Below are positions 1 through 6,321 of a DNA stretch of 24,344 nucleotides, one piece after another. The DNA comes from Bacillota bacterium (lineage in GTDB: Bacteria; Bacillota; Clostridia; Oscillospirales; Ruminococcaceae), in NCBI GenBank assembly GCA_023391005.1, contig JAEWBS010000094.1:1-24344 (forward strand), in the 5' to 3' direction. A model generated the notes under the pieces. It was not told where the DNA came from, ran no database searches, and saw nothing but the letters and a program-made list of their open reading frames with translations. Within the stretch, counting starts at the first letter, position 1, and the number at the start of each line of letters is the position of its first letter. The position numbers and the translations under genes were made by a program.

Positions 1-126
1 GGGCCGTTCCTGCGTGTCAGCGCAACAAAAACGACGGCTATTTATAGTAGTTGCCCTAGGTGCCTCTGTCGCTGTCGCGAGGGTTTCTCGGCATGGCTGC
101 CGAAAGTAGTTTCGCTACCCGCGGGG

Positions 127-158
127 GCCTACTTTTTCTGCCGCCAGAAAAAGTAGGC
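127..158. repeat. Perfect 14-bp inverted repeat
   Basis: The arms at 127-140 and 145-158 are perfectly complementary (GCCTACTTTTTCTG and its complement) around a 4-nt loop CCGC. No U-run follows on either strand, so a simple terminator is unlikely. It may be a dispersed intergenic hairpin; copy number needs a genome search. Confidence 0.7.
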
Positions 159-223
159 AAAAAGACCGCCCAAGGGAGGAACCTTTCGACGGTTCCCCCC
201 TTGGGAATCCCCTCTCCCAACGA

Positions 224-257
224 CTAAAGAGAGGGCGCTCGCCGCCCCTCTCTTTAG
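224..257. repeat. Perfect 12-bp inverted repeat
   Basis: CTAAAGAGAGGG at 224-235 pairs perfectly with 246-257 around a 10-nt loop. It has no flanking U-run. It is one of four strong hairpins packed into the first 560 bases. Confidence 0.7.
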
Positions 258-353
258 AATCTCTCTCCGGATTATATGCCAAAGGTTCATCTGCTGCGGC
301 GGCAACGAGTTTTTAGGTTAGCCTCTGCTGTGGTTTTGCGCTCAAGGCAAGGC

Positions 354-442
354 GGCGCTTGATTCGCGCCATACGGCGCGCCGCCGCTACGCGGTGGGGG
401 CCCTAAGGGCCCAATCAAGCGCCTCGACCTGAGGCTTTTTTT
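354..442 (+). ncRNA. Candidate structured RNA with terminal terminator
   Basis: An outer stem joins GGCGCTTGATT (354-364) and AATCAAGCGCC (413-423). Inside lie three short hairpins: CGCGCC/GGCGCG, CCGC/GCGG and the near-palindrome GGGCCCTAAGGGCCC. Directly after comes GCCTC-GACCT-GAGGC (421-435) followed by seven T (436-442), a rho-independent terminator shape. The terminator stem shares bases 421-423 with the outer stem, so the two folds compete. No promoter was identified. It could be a small RNA or only the 3' end of a transcript starting before the window. Confidence 0.35.
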
Positions 443-528
443 GCGGTTGCCCTTAGCGTGCGAGGCTTGGCCTATAAACGTTGAGATTAAAAGGCGGTTT
501 ACCCAATGCGCTGTATAAAGCTACCCCG

Positions 529-559
529 GCACGGCGGCGCGATGGACGCGCCGCCGTGC
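529..559. repeat. Perfect 13-bp GC-rich inverted repeat
   Basis: GCACGGCGGCGCG at 529-541 pairs perfectly with 547-559 around the 5-nt loop ATGGA. It is very stable and lacks a U-run. It explains most of the apparent coding in the frames that cross it. Confidence 0.7.
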
Positions 560-826
560 TCCAAGAGGCCCAACAACCTAATTGGCGCGCATAATCACGT
601 AACAAGTCTGGATGCGCGCCCACTGACGCCGGGTGGGTCGGTAACATGCTCACGCGGGGCATATAATCACCAACAACCGTATTCTTTTAAGCCCCTTGAG
701 GGGTTTGGGGTGAAGCCCCCTGCCCGGCGGGGTAGGGGGTTGGGGGCGGGGGTCGTTCCTGCGCATTAGCGCTAAACAACTTCCGCGGTTTTAGCATGGT
801 CACTAAAATTATCACTTTAAGACTTA

Positions 827-1048
827 TCAATTTTTCGGAAAAGGTCTTTTTTCTTGGGTTAATCCACATAAATAGTCCAGCGATACATCATAGTATTTGG
901 CCAGCGTTATCAAGTGCTGCAACGGCAACGCTCTTTCTTCTGTTTCATATCTTGAATATACTTTTTGTGTTGTATTTAGTAGCGTTGCAATTTGCGTTTG
1001 ATTCATATTTTTATCTTCACGCAAGTCTCGTATTCTCAGTTTTACCAT
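827..1048 (-). CDS. Small XRE-family helix-turn-helix regulator
   Basis: A 73-residue protein that is essentially one Cro/C1-type helix-turn-helix domain. It begins MVKLRIRDLREDKNMNQTQ, with helices 2 and 3 in the stretch QTQIATLLNTTQKVYSRYE (about residues 17-35) and a closing segment ALPLQHLITLAKYYDVSLDY. This is the usual XRE layout without a sensor domain. A good ribosome site, AAAGGAG, precedes the ATG by about 9 bases. The gene diverges from the DUF6809-like gene at 1199, so it may control that gene, itself, or both across the 150-bp interval. That role is inferred from position only. The family call is firm; the target is unknown. Confidence 0.88.
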   Translation of the reverse strand: MVKLRIRDLREDKNMNQTQIATLLNTTQKVYSRYETEERALPLQHLITLAKYYDVSLDYLCGLTQEKRPFPKN

Positions 1049-1106
1049 GCTGCAAATCTCCTTTCCCTTTCTTAAAATTATTTTACTCTAATTCCGTTTG
1101 GGGGTA

Positions 1107-1135
1107 TTGATTTTACTTCCGATTGGTACTATAAT
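1107..1135 (+). promoter_or_regulatory. Sigma-A-type promoter for the DUF6809-like gene
   Basis: TTGATT (1107-1112), a 17-bp spacer and a perfect TATAAT (1130-1135) lie about 64 bp before the ATG at 1199. The interval is shared with the divergent XRE gene, so this is a plausible control point. Confidence 0.7.
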
Positions 1136-1198
1136 TAATGTGGGTAATAAAATAATAAAAGCAAAATAATTTTGAGAAAGAAAGGACAGTTTTATAAC

Positions 1199-1486
1199 AT
1201 GAGAAGCATTTTGCACGGCCTATATAACGGCACTATTATCCCATGGGAGCGCCGCAACCCGCACAGCGAGCAACAGCGTGCGCTGCTGCACAAAATAGAG
1301 GGTGAGGAGCGATATTTCATGTCGAAAATGTCGCTGGACGATTGCCAGCGGTTTCAGGAACTCTCTGATCTGCATATAGAACTTTCCACCGCTGGAGAGG
1401 ACAACCTGTTCTCCTACGCGTTTACATTGGGCATGCTGCTGGCGCTGGAAGTGGCAAACGGGGCACAGGGCGTTTTCAATAACTGA
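1199..1486 (+). CDS. DUF6809-like small protein, copy 1
   Basis: A 95-residue protein of unknown function, MRSILHGLYNGTIIPWERR onward. An in-frame TTG at 1172 would extend it, but the ATG at 1199 follows AAAGGA at good distance and matches the start of its paralogue, so 1199 is chosen. The sequence is polar and mostly helical in appearance, with the W-E-R-R-N-P-H motif near residues 20-26 and a hydrophobic helix FTLGMLLALEV near the C-terminus. A close paralogue lies at 16415-16702 on the opposite strand, with long stretches of near-identical DNA. Small proteins of this kind are common in Clostridia accessory regions. I know of no established function and assign none. The DUF6809 family name is from memory and should be checked. 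Confidence 0.75.
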   Translation: MRSILHGLYNGTIIPWERRNPHSEQQRALLHKIEGEERYFMSKMSLDDCQRFQELSDLHIELSTAGEDNLFSYAFTLGMLLALEVANGAQGVFNN

Positions 1487-1540
1487 AAAACAATTGACAA
1501 AGGATTGGCGCCATTCAGCGCCGACCCTCCCATCAGGCAT

Positions 1541-1580
1541 AATAAAAGCACGGGCCGAAGCCGCTGTGGCCTCGACCCGT
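1541..1580 (-). terminator. Rho-independent terminator after the NimA-like gene
   Basis: Read on the minus strand, CGGGTCGAGGCC pairs with GGCTTCGGCCCG (two G-U pairs) around the loop ACAGC. It is followed by TGCTTTTATT. It lies 18 bases past the stop of the minus-strand gene at 1598 and separates two convergent genes. Confidence 0.75.
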
Positions 1581-1597
1581 CTGTTTTGATCCCGAAG

Positions 1598-2086
1598 TTA
1601 TTTGGCCCTGACCAGCTCAATCGCTTCTTTGCCGCTCATGTGCTCAATCGTCAGCGCAAGGAGGCATACCGCGCCAAATTCCTTATCAATGACCTGATCA
1701 TGGCGGCTGTCACCTTGATCGGCGGAATATTTTTGTGCTAAAATTTTAAGCGCTTGTCTTTTTTCGGCATCGTCGGTCAGAACGCGGGCTCTGCCGAACA
1801 CAATCACGCTGCGAAAATAGCTGGTGTATTCCGCCGACACAATGTCGTCCTTGTCAATGACACAAAACGAGACTTTTTCATTTCTCGCGATGGCGTCGAG
1901 CTTGTGGCCGGTTTTGGCGCAGTGGAAGAACAGCGTATTGTCGTGGTAGACATAGCTGAGCGGAACGGCGTAAGGATAGCCGTCGTCGCCCGACACGGCC
2001 AGCACGCCCGATGTTCCGCGATTTAAAACCGCGATATTTTCTTCCAACGATAAAACCTGCTTCTTGCGGCGCATTTCTCTGAACAT
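1598..2086 (-). CDS. Pyridoxamine 5'-phosphate oxidase-fold flavoprotein, NimA-like
   Basis: A 162-residue cytoplasmic split-barrel protein of the PNPOx-like / nitroimidazole-resistance family. Typical features are the N-terminal basic helix MFREMRRKKQ, a barrel strand ending in YPYAVPLSYVY (about 37-47), and the motif LFFHCAKTGHKLDAI (about 52-66). In family members the motif region lines the flavin site, and a histidine near this position is important in NimA. The start is supported by AGAGG seven bases upstream. Family members bind FMN or haem and some reduce nitro compounds. The physiological substrate here is unknown and resistance should not be assumed. The gene appears to be a monocistron with its own terminator. 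Confidence 0.88.
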   Translation of the reverse strand: MFREMRRKKQVLSLEENIAVLNRGTSGVLAVSGDDGYPYAVPLSYVYHDNTLFFHCAKTGHKLDAIARNEKVSFCVIDKDDIVSAEYTSYFRSVIVFGRARVLTDDAEKRQALKILAQKYSADQGDSRHDQVIDKEFGAVCLLALTIEHMSGKEAIELVRAK

Positions 2087-2171
2087 ATCGATACCTCTTT
2101 TAATAAATTTAAATGCGCCGCCTATTGGCGATGCGCAAATTGTATTTTAATTGACCGTATCAAAAGCGCGC

Positions 2172-2211
2172 GGCCGTTTTAATAAAACAGCTTGCTGTTT
2201 TATTAGCGGCC
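2172..2211. terminator. Symmetrical hairpin, possible bidirectional terminator
   Basis: TAATAAAACAGC (2180-2191) pairs perfectly with 2194-2205 across a 2-nt loop, inside an outer GGCCG/CGGCC pairing. Because the stem itself is A/T-rich outside CAGC/GCTG, each strand reads CAGC-TT-GCTG-TTTTATT. That could terminate transcription in both directions. Confidence 0.45.
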
Positions 2212-2224
2212 ATCTATAATATTA

Positions 2225-2281
2225 ATAAAAAAAGCCCGCCACCCATTCCTTCAACGGCCTAACGGAATGGATGAGAGGCGG
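2225..2281 (-). terminator. Minus-strand rho-independent terminator without an obvious gene
   Basis: On the minus strand, CCGCC and ATCCATTCC pair with GGAATGGGT and GGCGG (one mismatch and a small internal loop). They are followed by GCTTTTTTTATT. The nearest confident minus-strand gene upstream lies far outside this intergenic region, so its transcript is not identified. Confidence 0.6.
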
Positions 2282-2532
2282 CTGCCCGGCGGCAAATTCC
2301 ACATTCAGCATAGCATAAAAATACCGGCCTTTCAACTGCAACAATGAACGTTAAAACGGCGCATCGCATAGCATGCCTTTAAAAGCTTGGTGCGGGCGTC
2401 TGACGGCAAAACCATATCCCGCCGTTTATTGCGTCCCCGTGCATAATCGATCTTTGTCCCGCCGTATACTGTATCCAGTAATGCCGAAGCCCCGCTTTTT
2501 AGCGGGATATTCGCGTCAAGGGGGGAATTTGC

Positions 2533-2802
2533 GTGTTTTGCCGTGCGAACGATCTGCGCTGCAAGGATGTCGTAAACGTGAAAAACGGCTGCCGCATCGG
2601 CTGCGTTTGCGATTTTGAAATCGATCTTTCCTGCGCGCGCATCAATGCGCTGATCATATATGGCCGCTGGCGTTTGTTCGGCCTCTTGGGCAGGCGCAAG
2701 GACATCGTCATCCGCTGGTGCGATATTCAGCTGATCGGCGAGGATACGATTTTGGTCAACTTCGATATGCCCAACGTGCGTCGCCGCGGTCCGCGCCGAT
2801 GA
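2533..2802 (+). CDS. ylmC: YlmC/YmxH-family PRC-barrel sporulation protein
   Basis: An 89-residue protein of the YlmC/YmxH family, a small PRC-barrel-like fold conserved in spore-forming Firmicutes. Visible hallmarks are NDLRCKDVVNVKNGCRIG (about 6-23), the segment CDFEIDLSCARINALII, a GLLGRRKDIVIRW stretch and the closing IGEDTILVNFDMP. The start is GTG at 2533, supported by AAGGGGGG six bases upstream; there is no suitable ATG. The family is linked to sporulation by conservation, but its biochemical role is not settled. It sits just before rpsB on the same strand but rpsB has its own promoter. The gene symbol is by family resemblance. Confidence 0.85.
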   Translation: MFCRANDLRCKDVVNVKNGCRIGCVCDFEIDLSCARINALIIYGRWRLFGLLGRRKDIVIRWCDIQLIGEDTILVNFDMPNVRRRGPRR

Positions 2803-2840
2803 AAAACGGCATAAAATGCGCTGAATTCTCAAAAAACTTC

Positions 2841-2869
2841 TTGCTTTTTATTTTTTGTAATGATATAAT
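2841..2869 (+). promoter_or_regulatory. Strong promoter for rpsB-tsf
   Basis: TTGCTT (2841-2846), a 17-bp spacer and a perfect TATAAT (2864-2869). Transcription would start near 2876, giving an rpsB leader of about 105 nt. Confidence 0.85.
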
Positions 2870-2889
2870 TTAACAGCCAAAACACACAC

Positions 2890-2966
2890 GCAGCGTTATG
2901 AACCCGTCGGTGCTCGCAAAGAGTAGGAGGGTTTAAAATTAAAAGCGCTGCGGCGGTTTTTAACCG
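2890..2966 (+). promoter_or_regulatory. Structured rpsB mRNA leader, candidate autoregulatory element
   Basis: GCAGCG (2890-2895) pairs with CGCTGC (2946-2951). Inside that, AACCC (2901-2905) pairs with GGGTT (2929-2933), enclosing a 23-nt loop region. A second small hairpin, CGGTT/AACCG (2954-2966), ends one base before the ribosome site AAGGAGG. Ribosomal protein operons are often controlled by a protein product binding such leaders. That S2 does so here is inference; I do not match this to a known Firmicutes family. Confidence 0.45.
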
Positions 2967-2981
2967 AAGGAGGAATTTTTT

Positions 2982-3695
2982 ATGGCAGTTGTATCTATGA
3001 AGCAGCTTCTCGAAGCAGGCGTCCACTTTGGACATCAGACCCGTCGTTGGAACCCCAAAATGGCCCCCTATATCTTCACCGAGAGAAACGGCATCTACAT
3101 CATCGATCTTCAGAAGACGGTGAGAATGCTGGAGGACGCTTATTCGTTCGTTCGCGACGTCGCTTCCAATGGCGACACCGTTCTCTTTGTCGGTACCAAG
3201 AAGCAGGCCGGCGACAGCATCCGTGAAGAGGCCGAGCGTGCGGGCATTCACTATGTCAACGCGAGATGGCTCGGCGGCATGCTCACCAACTTCAAGACCA
3301 TTCGCCGCAGAATTGAGCGCCTCAACCAGCTGCGCCAGATGGAATCTGACGGCACCTTCGAGCGTCTGCCCAAGAAGGAAGTCATCAAGCTCAACCTCGA
3401 GATCGAGAAGCTTGAGAAGTTCCTCGGCGGCATCAAAGAGATGAAGAAGCTGCCCGGCGCGCTGTTCATCGTCGACCCCCGCAAGGAGCGCATCGCCGTT
3501 TCCGAAGCCAGAAAGCTCGGTATTCCGATCGTTGCGATTGTCGACACCAACTGCGATCCCGATGAGATCGATCACATCATCCCCGGCAACGACGACGCCA
3601 TCCGCGCCGTTAAGCTGATCGCTCAGACCATGGCCAGCGCCTATATCGAGGGCAGACAGGGCGTCGACGCCCCCGCCGAGGCCGCCGCTGAGTAA
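2982..3695 (+). CDS. rpsB: 30S ribosomal protein S2
   Basis: A 237-residue S2 protein of normal length. Recognisable segments are the N-terminal SMKQLLEAGVHFGHQTRRWN, the KMAPYIFTERNGIYIIDLQK region, FVGTKKQAGDSI, the WLGGMLTNF motif near residue 90, and ALFIVDPRKERIAVSEARKL. It ends in an alanine/glutamate-rich tail. S2 joins the small subunit late and helps dock S1. The start is fixed by AAGGAGG eight bases upstream. It is followed after 78 bp by tsf on the same strand, the usual bacterial pairing. Confidence 0.98.
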   Translation: MAVVSMKQLLEAGVHFGHQTRRWNPKMAPYIFTERNGIYIIDLQKTVRMLEDAYSFVRDVASNGDTVLFVGTKKQAGDSIREEAERAGIHYVNARWLGGMLTNFKTIRRRIERLNQLRQMESDGTFERLPKKEVIKLNLEIEKLEKFLGGIKEMKKLPGALFIVDPRKERIAVSEARKLGIPIVAIVDTNCDPDEIDHIIPGNDDAIRAVKLIAQTMASAYIEGRQGVDAPAEAAAE

Positions 3696-3711
3696 GATTT
3701 AAGGAATTTTG

Positions 3712-3737
3712 GATGCCCGAGCTAAGGTTCGGGCATC
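3712..3737 (+). other. Intercistronic hairpin between rpsB and tsf
   Basis: GATGCCCGA (3712-3720) pairs perfectly with 3729-3737 around an 8-nt loop, then TTATCT follows. The U-tract is poor, so it is more likely a partial attenuator or an mRNA-stabilising hairpin that sets the S2 to EF-Ts ratio than a full terminator. Confidence 0.5.
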
Positions 3738-3773
3738 TTATCTGAGTAGAAGAATAAATTTGGAGGTTTTAAT

Positions 3774-4694
3774 ATGGCTTTTACAGCAAAAGACGTGGCG
3801 ACGCTGCGAGAGAGAACCAACTGCGGCATGATGGACTGCAAAAAGGCGCTGACCGCTTCTGACGGCGATATGGACAAGGCGATTGAGTTCCTGCGTGAAA
3901 AGGGTCTCGCCGCCGCCATTAAAAAGGCCGGCAGAATTGCGGCCGAGGGCGTTGTTCTTTCCACCGTTGATGAAGCCAAGAAGCTTGGCGTTGTGATCGA
4001 GGTTAATGCCGAGACCGACTTTGTCGCCAAGAACGATACCTTTAACAGCTTTGTGGCCGAGTGCGCCAACATTGTGATCACCCAGCGTCCCGCCGATGTC
4101 GACGCGCTGCTGGCTTGCGTCGGCGCCGATGGCCTGACCGTTGAGCAGATGGTGCAGGAGAAGGTGCTGACCATTGGCGAGAACATCAAGATCCGCCGTT
4201 TTGTCTGCATGGAAGGCGACCTTGTCAGCTATGTCCACGGCGGCGGCAAGATCGGCGTTATGGTCAAGTTTGAGACCGACGTCGCCGACAAGCCCGAGTT
4301 CAAGGAGTATGCCAAGGATATCGCGATGCAGATTGCCGCGATCAACCCCACCTACCTGAAGAAGGAAGACGTCCCTGCTGAGGATGTCGCCAAGGAGAGG
4401 GAAATCCTCGTTATTCAGGCGCAGGAAGACCCCAAGAACGCCGGCAAGCCCCAGCAGGTGCTTGAGAAGATGGTCGAGGGCAGACTCAACAAGAAGTTCT
4501 ATCAGGACGCTTGCCTGATTGAGCAGCCCTTCGTTAAGGATGGCAACGTCACCGTTTCTCAGTACACCAAGGACACCGCTAAGAAGCTGGGCGGCAGCAT
4601 TGAGATCGTTGCCTTTGTTCGCTTTGAAAAGGGCGAGGGCATCGAGAAGAAGCAGGATAACTTCGCCGACGAAGTTGCCAGCATGATGAAATAA
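3774..4694 (+). CDS. tsf: Elongation factor Ts
   Basis: A 306-residue EF-Ts, the guanine nucleotide exchange factor for EF-Tu. The N-terminal UBA-like module carries the family signature: VATLRERTNCGMMDCKKAL, then AIEFLREKGLAAAIKKAGR. The core contains NAETDFVAKND (about 78-88), which belongs to the EF-Tu contact surface. Two further core subdomains follow, including the VHGGGKIGV segment and a C-terminal IEIVAFVRFEKGEGIEK. Length is typical of the long Firmicutes/E. coli form. GGAGG precedes the ATG. In most Firmicutes pyrH follows; here a terminator and 18.8 kb of other genes intervene. Confidence 0.98.
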   Translation: MAFTAKDVATLRERTNCGMMDCKKALTASDGDMDKAIEFLREKGLAAAIKKAGRIAAEGVVLSTVDEAKKLGVVIEVNAETDFVAKNDTFNSFVAECANIVITQRPADVDALLACVGADGLTVEQMVQEKVLTIGENIKIRRFVCMEGDLVSYVHGGGKIGVMVKFETDVADKPEFKEYAKDIAMQIAAINPTYLKKEDVPAEDVAKEREILVIQAQEDPKNAGKPQQVLEKMVEGRLNKKFYQDACLIEQPFVKDGNVTVSQYTKDTAKKLGGSIEIVAFVRFEKGEGIEKKQDNFADEVASMMK

Positions 4695-4758
4695 TTGTAG
4701 CCAACAAAACTTTTTGCCCAAAAAGCCGCGAAATTTTGCGGACTTGTTAAGGGCTAAA

Positions 4759-4793
4759 AGAGCGTCATTACTTCGGTAACGGCGCTCTTTTTT
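4759..4793 (+). terminator. Rho-independent terminator after tsf
   Basis: AGAGCGTCATTAC pairs with GTAACGGCGCTCT (one mismatch, one G-U) across a TTCG tetraloop, followed by six T. It ends the rpsB-tsf operon. Confidence 0.92.
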
Positions 4794-5115
4794 GTGCTTT
4801 TGGACGGGTTGGGTGGCTCCGCTCCGGCCTCTGGGCCTCCACTCCGCCACTCGCCTGTGGCGCTCATGCCGACGTGACAGCATTGCCCGCGGGCTTTATC
4901 GCGCTGGAGAGATATTTAAAATACATGTGGCGTAAGCAACATGCTTTAACCATTGCCGAAAAAAGCGGCTTGTTACTTTTTGTGTTTTTATCGTAAAAGT
5001 AGTATATTATGCTAAATGCTATAGTTAGTCATATAGTATGTGACGGTATAAAACAATAATAATCTTTGTAGTTACAAGTGGCTTATAACATATTGAAATT
5101 TTGGGAGGTACAATG
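4794..5115. other. Intergenic region at the edge of an AT-rich island
   Basis: The first 110 bases are GC-rich with no gene. From about 4910 the base composition turns AT-rich. The 16-mer CGGGCTTTATCGCGCT at about 4893-4908 recurs with one change at about 6027-6042, on the far side of the AT-rich stretch. No clear promoter was identified for the small gene at 5116. Confidence 0.4.
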
Positions 5116-5346
5116 ATGAAAGGCGTAAATAAAAAAGCGCTTCTAAGTGGGTTGAAGCAGATGGAGCCTCAAGATAAGCAAGAACTTAAACAAATACTAC
5201 AGTGTATATTATCACCTTATGAGGAGGCCACGTCAACCTTTTTAACCATTCCCGGTTTTGGAAACAGTTTATTTTATGCTTATGACGGAAAAATCGTTGT
5301 TGAATCCGGAAATAAAAAATGGACTATTGATATAAGTGATTTTTAA
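5116..5346 (+). CDS. Small hypothetical protein
   Basis: A 76-residue protein I do not recognise, MKGVNKKALLSGLKQMEPQD onward. The first half is charged and helical, with alternating K, Q and E. The second half looks like short beta strands: TFLTIPGFGNSLFYAYDG then KIVVESGNKKWTIDISDF. No signal peptide or membrane segment is visible. GGGAGG lies before two tandem ATG codons (5113 and 5116); the second has the better spacing, so it is chosen. Base composition is clearly more AT-rich than the surrounding genes, which suggests separate ancestry. It is a believable gene because of its ribosome site and protein-like composition, but its function is unknown. Confidence 0.6.
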   Translation: MKGVNKKALLSGLKQMEPQDKQELKQILQCILSPYEEATSTFLTIPGFGNSLFYAYDGKIVVESGNKKWTIDISDF

Positions 5347-5407
5347 AGTATTTAAGAGCGCTTCGAAGTTTCCTTACGATATTAATAATAACATGTAGCC
5401 TAATTTA

Positions 5408-5884
5408 TTATGGTTTAATAACTTTTACGGTTAAAAAGTAAACGTATATGTTCTGTGGAAATGCGCCCAGCCAAAATTTGATTGTATAGTGGTCACCGTT
5501 TGAATTTACCCAGTAAGTTTCTCCAGAAGTAAGCTTTCTGCTGGATTTAGAGGTTACGGACAATTCAGGCGCTCCAGCAGAGCTCGTAATCATGGTATTC
5601 AAGTGCATTATCGTAATCGCTTAATACATGAGTTCCGTCAACACAAAAGAATTGCATTGAAAAATGCTGTCCAAATAAACTCTCGTTTTCATCGTGACGC
5701 CGTTAGTACTATATGTTGCAGTTAAAGTGGCATATGTGGTAACGGCGGTGATGCCTCTCGCTAATCCAGTTGTTGAATAGGTTATAATCGGGAAGGTTTC
5801 TTCAAAAAGAAGCATTTCTTTGCCAGATTTGATAGATTCTATCTTTTGGGAATCGACCTGTTTCTGATCGGTCAAAAGAGGCAT
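5408..5884 (-). pseudogene. Decayed gene, beta-rich protein of unknown family
   Basis: Two minus-strand open segments in one frame, 5884-5621 and 5608-5408, are separated only by a TAA at 5621-5623 and four codons. The first half contains GITAVTTYATLTATYSTNG; the second contains LTSGETYWVNSNGDHYTIKF. Both look like strand-rich, threonine-rich extracellular modules. Near the junction another frame (about 5702-5565) is also open and protein-like, reading FFCVDGTHVLSDYDNALEYH. So a frameshift pair may be involved rather than a single nonsense change. No signal peptide is seen at the start of the first segment, so the 5' end may be missing too. Confidence 0.45.
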
Positions 5885-6321
5885 AGTGTCTGGCGAAAAA
5901 GTAACGGTTGATATTTTAGCCTTCTATAGGAATACCTGTGATATTGGCCGTCCTATGCCGCAATCAGCCCTTCGGCGGATTTGATGTGACCCATGATGGG
6001 GCAGGGCAGTGCCGTGAAAGGTCATTTCAACGGGCTTTATTGCGCTATCCTTTTTGACGTAAAAATCATTTTTATCACTTGAGCTGATATTTAGATAGTT
6101 TAGCAAAATAAAAAGCTTCAATTTGAATTTATATACAAATTTATTGATAAAGCCTTGAATATTGATAAATATCGCTAAAATTGCTTGACAAGCACAATCT
6201 ACAATTATATAATCTACAGCAGAATCGTTATTAGCAATTTTTTATATGGTTAATGGTCTGATGATGTGATTATTAAATTTTATTCTTGCAGTCGGCATTA
6301 TATTAAGAAAGGCTTGAATCT
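5885..6321. other. AT-rich intergenic region upstream of the GntR gene
   Basis: No convincing gene. A short minus-strand frame (5924-6121) is open, but its composition does not support a protein. A fragment in an adjacent minus-strand frame reads PIMGHIKSAEGLIAA and may be a remnant. The final 100 bases carry the candidate regulator site at 6255 and the ribosome site AAGAAAGG before the ATG at 6322. Confidence 0.4.
6255..6265 (+). promoter_or_regulatory. Candidate GntR operator, copy upstream of its own gene
   Basis: The 11-mer GGTCTGATGAT lies 57 bp before the gntR start and recurs exactly at 7058-7068 before the transporter genes. With its preceding T it reads TGGTCTGATGA, close to the TNGTNNNACNA pattern described for FadR-type GntR proteins. 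This supports autoregulation, but it is inference. Confidence 0.45.

Larger units (their letters stand above)
1..826. other. Gene-free, GC-rich, hairpin-dense intergenic region
   Basis: I see no convincing gene here; the open frames are low-complexity and conflict on the two strands. The stretch holds several perfect inverted repeats, listed separately, and a G-run stretch near 690-750. A short sequence recurs at its two ends: CGTTCCTGCG followed shortly by AGCGC occurs at about 5-23 and again at about 754-773. This suggests a composite of dispersed intergenic repeats or the edge of a degraded element. Confidence 0.6.
2087..2532. other. Intergenic region with hairpins, no convincing gene
   Basis: It contains two strong inverted repeats (2172-2211 and 2225-2281, listed separately). 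Just before the ylmC ribosome site lies the small perfect hairpin CCCGCT-TTTT-AGCGGG (2491-2506). A minus-strand open frame spans 2332-2832, but most of it is the antisense of ylmC. Its last 60 or so codons (2332-2520) are not explained by another gene and end just before a minus-strand terminator, so a decayed minus-strand gene cannot be excluded. Confidence 0.5.

Noticed and set aside
506..769. Open frame of 87 codons in the first kilobase
   Set aside because: It runs through a 13-bp GC hairpin and G-run sequence and has no ribosome site. It is an artefact of GC-rich repeats.
3738..4883. Long minus-strand open frame opposite tsf
   Set aside because: It mirrors the codon pattern of the confident tsf gene, has Leu/Asp/Asn-rich antisense composition and no ribosome site. 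The same applies to the long frames opposite dctP (7366-8571), the iron ADH (10474-11181) and the acylating ALDH (11543-12871).
4893..6042. AT-rich segment as an insertion flanked by target-site duplication
   Set aside because: The 16-mer at both ends has one mismatch and is too long for most target duplications. No transposase or terminal inverted repeats were found. Mentioned as a hint only.
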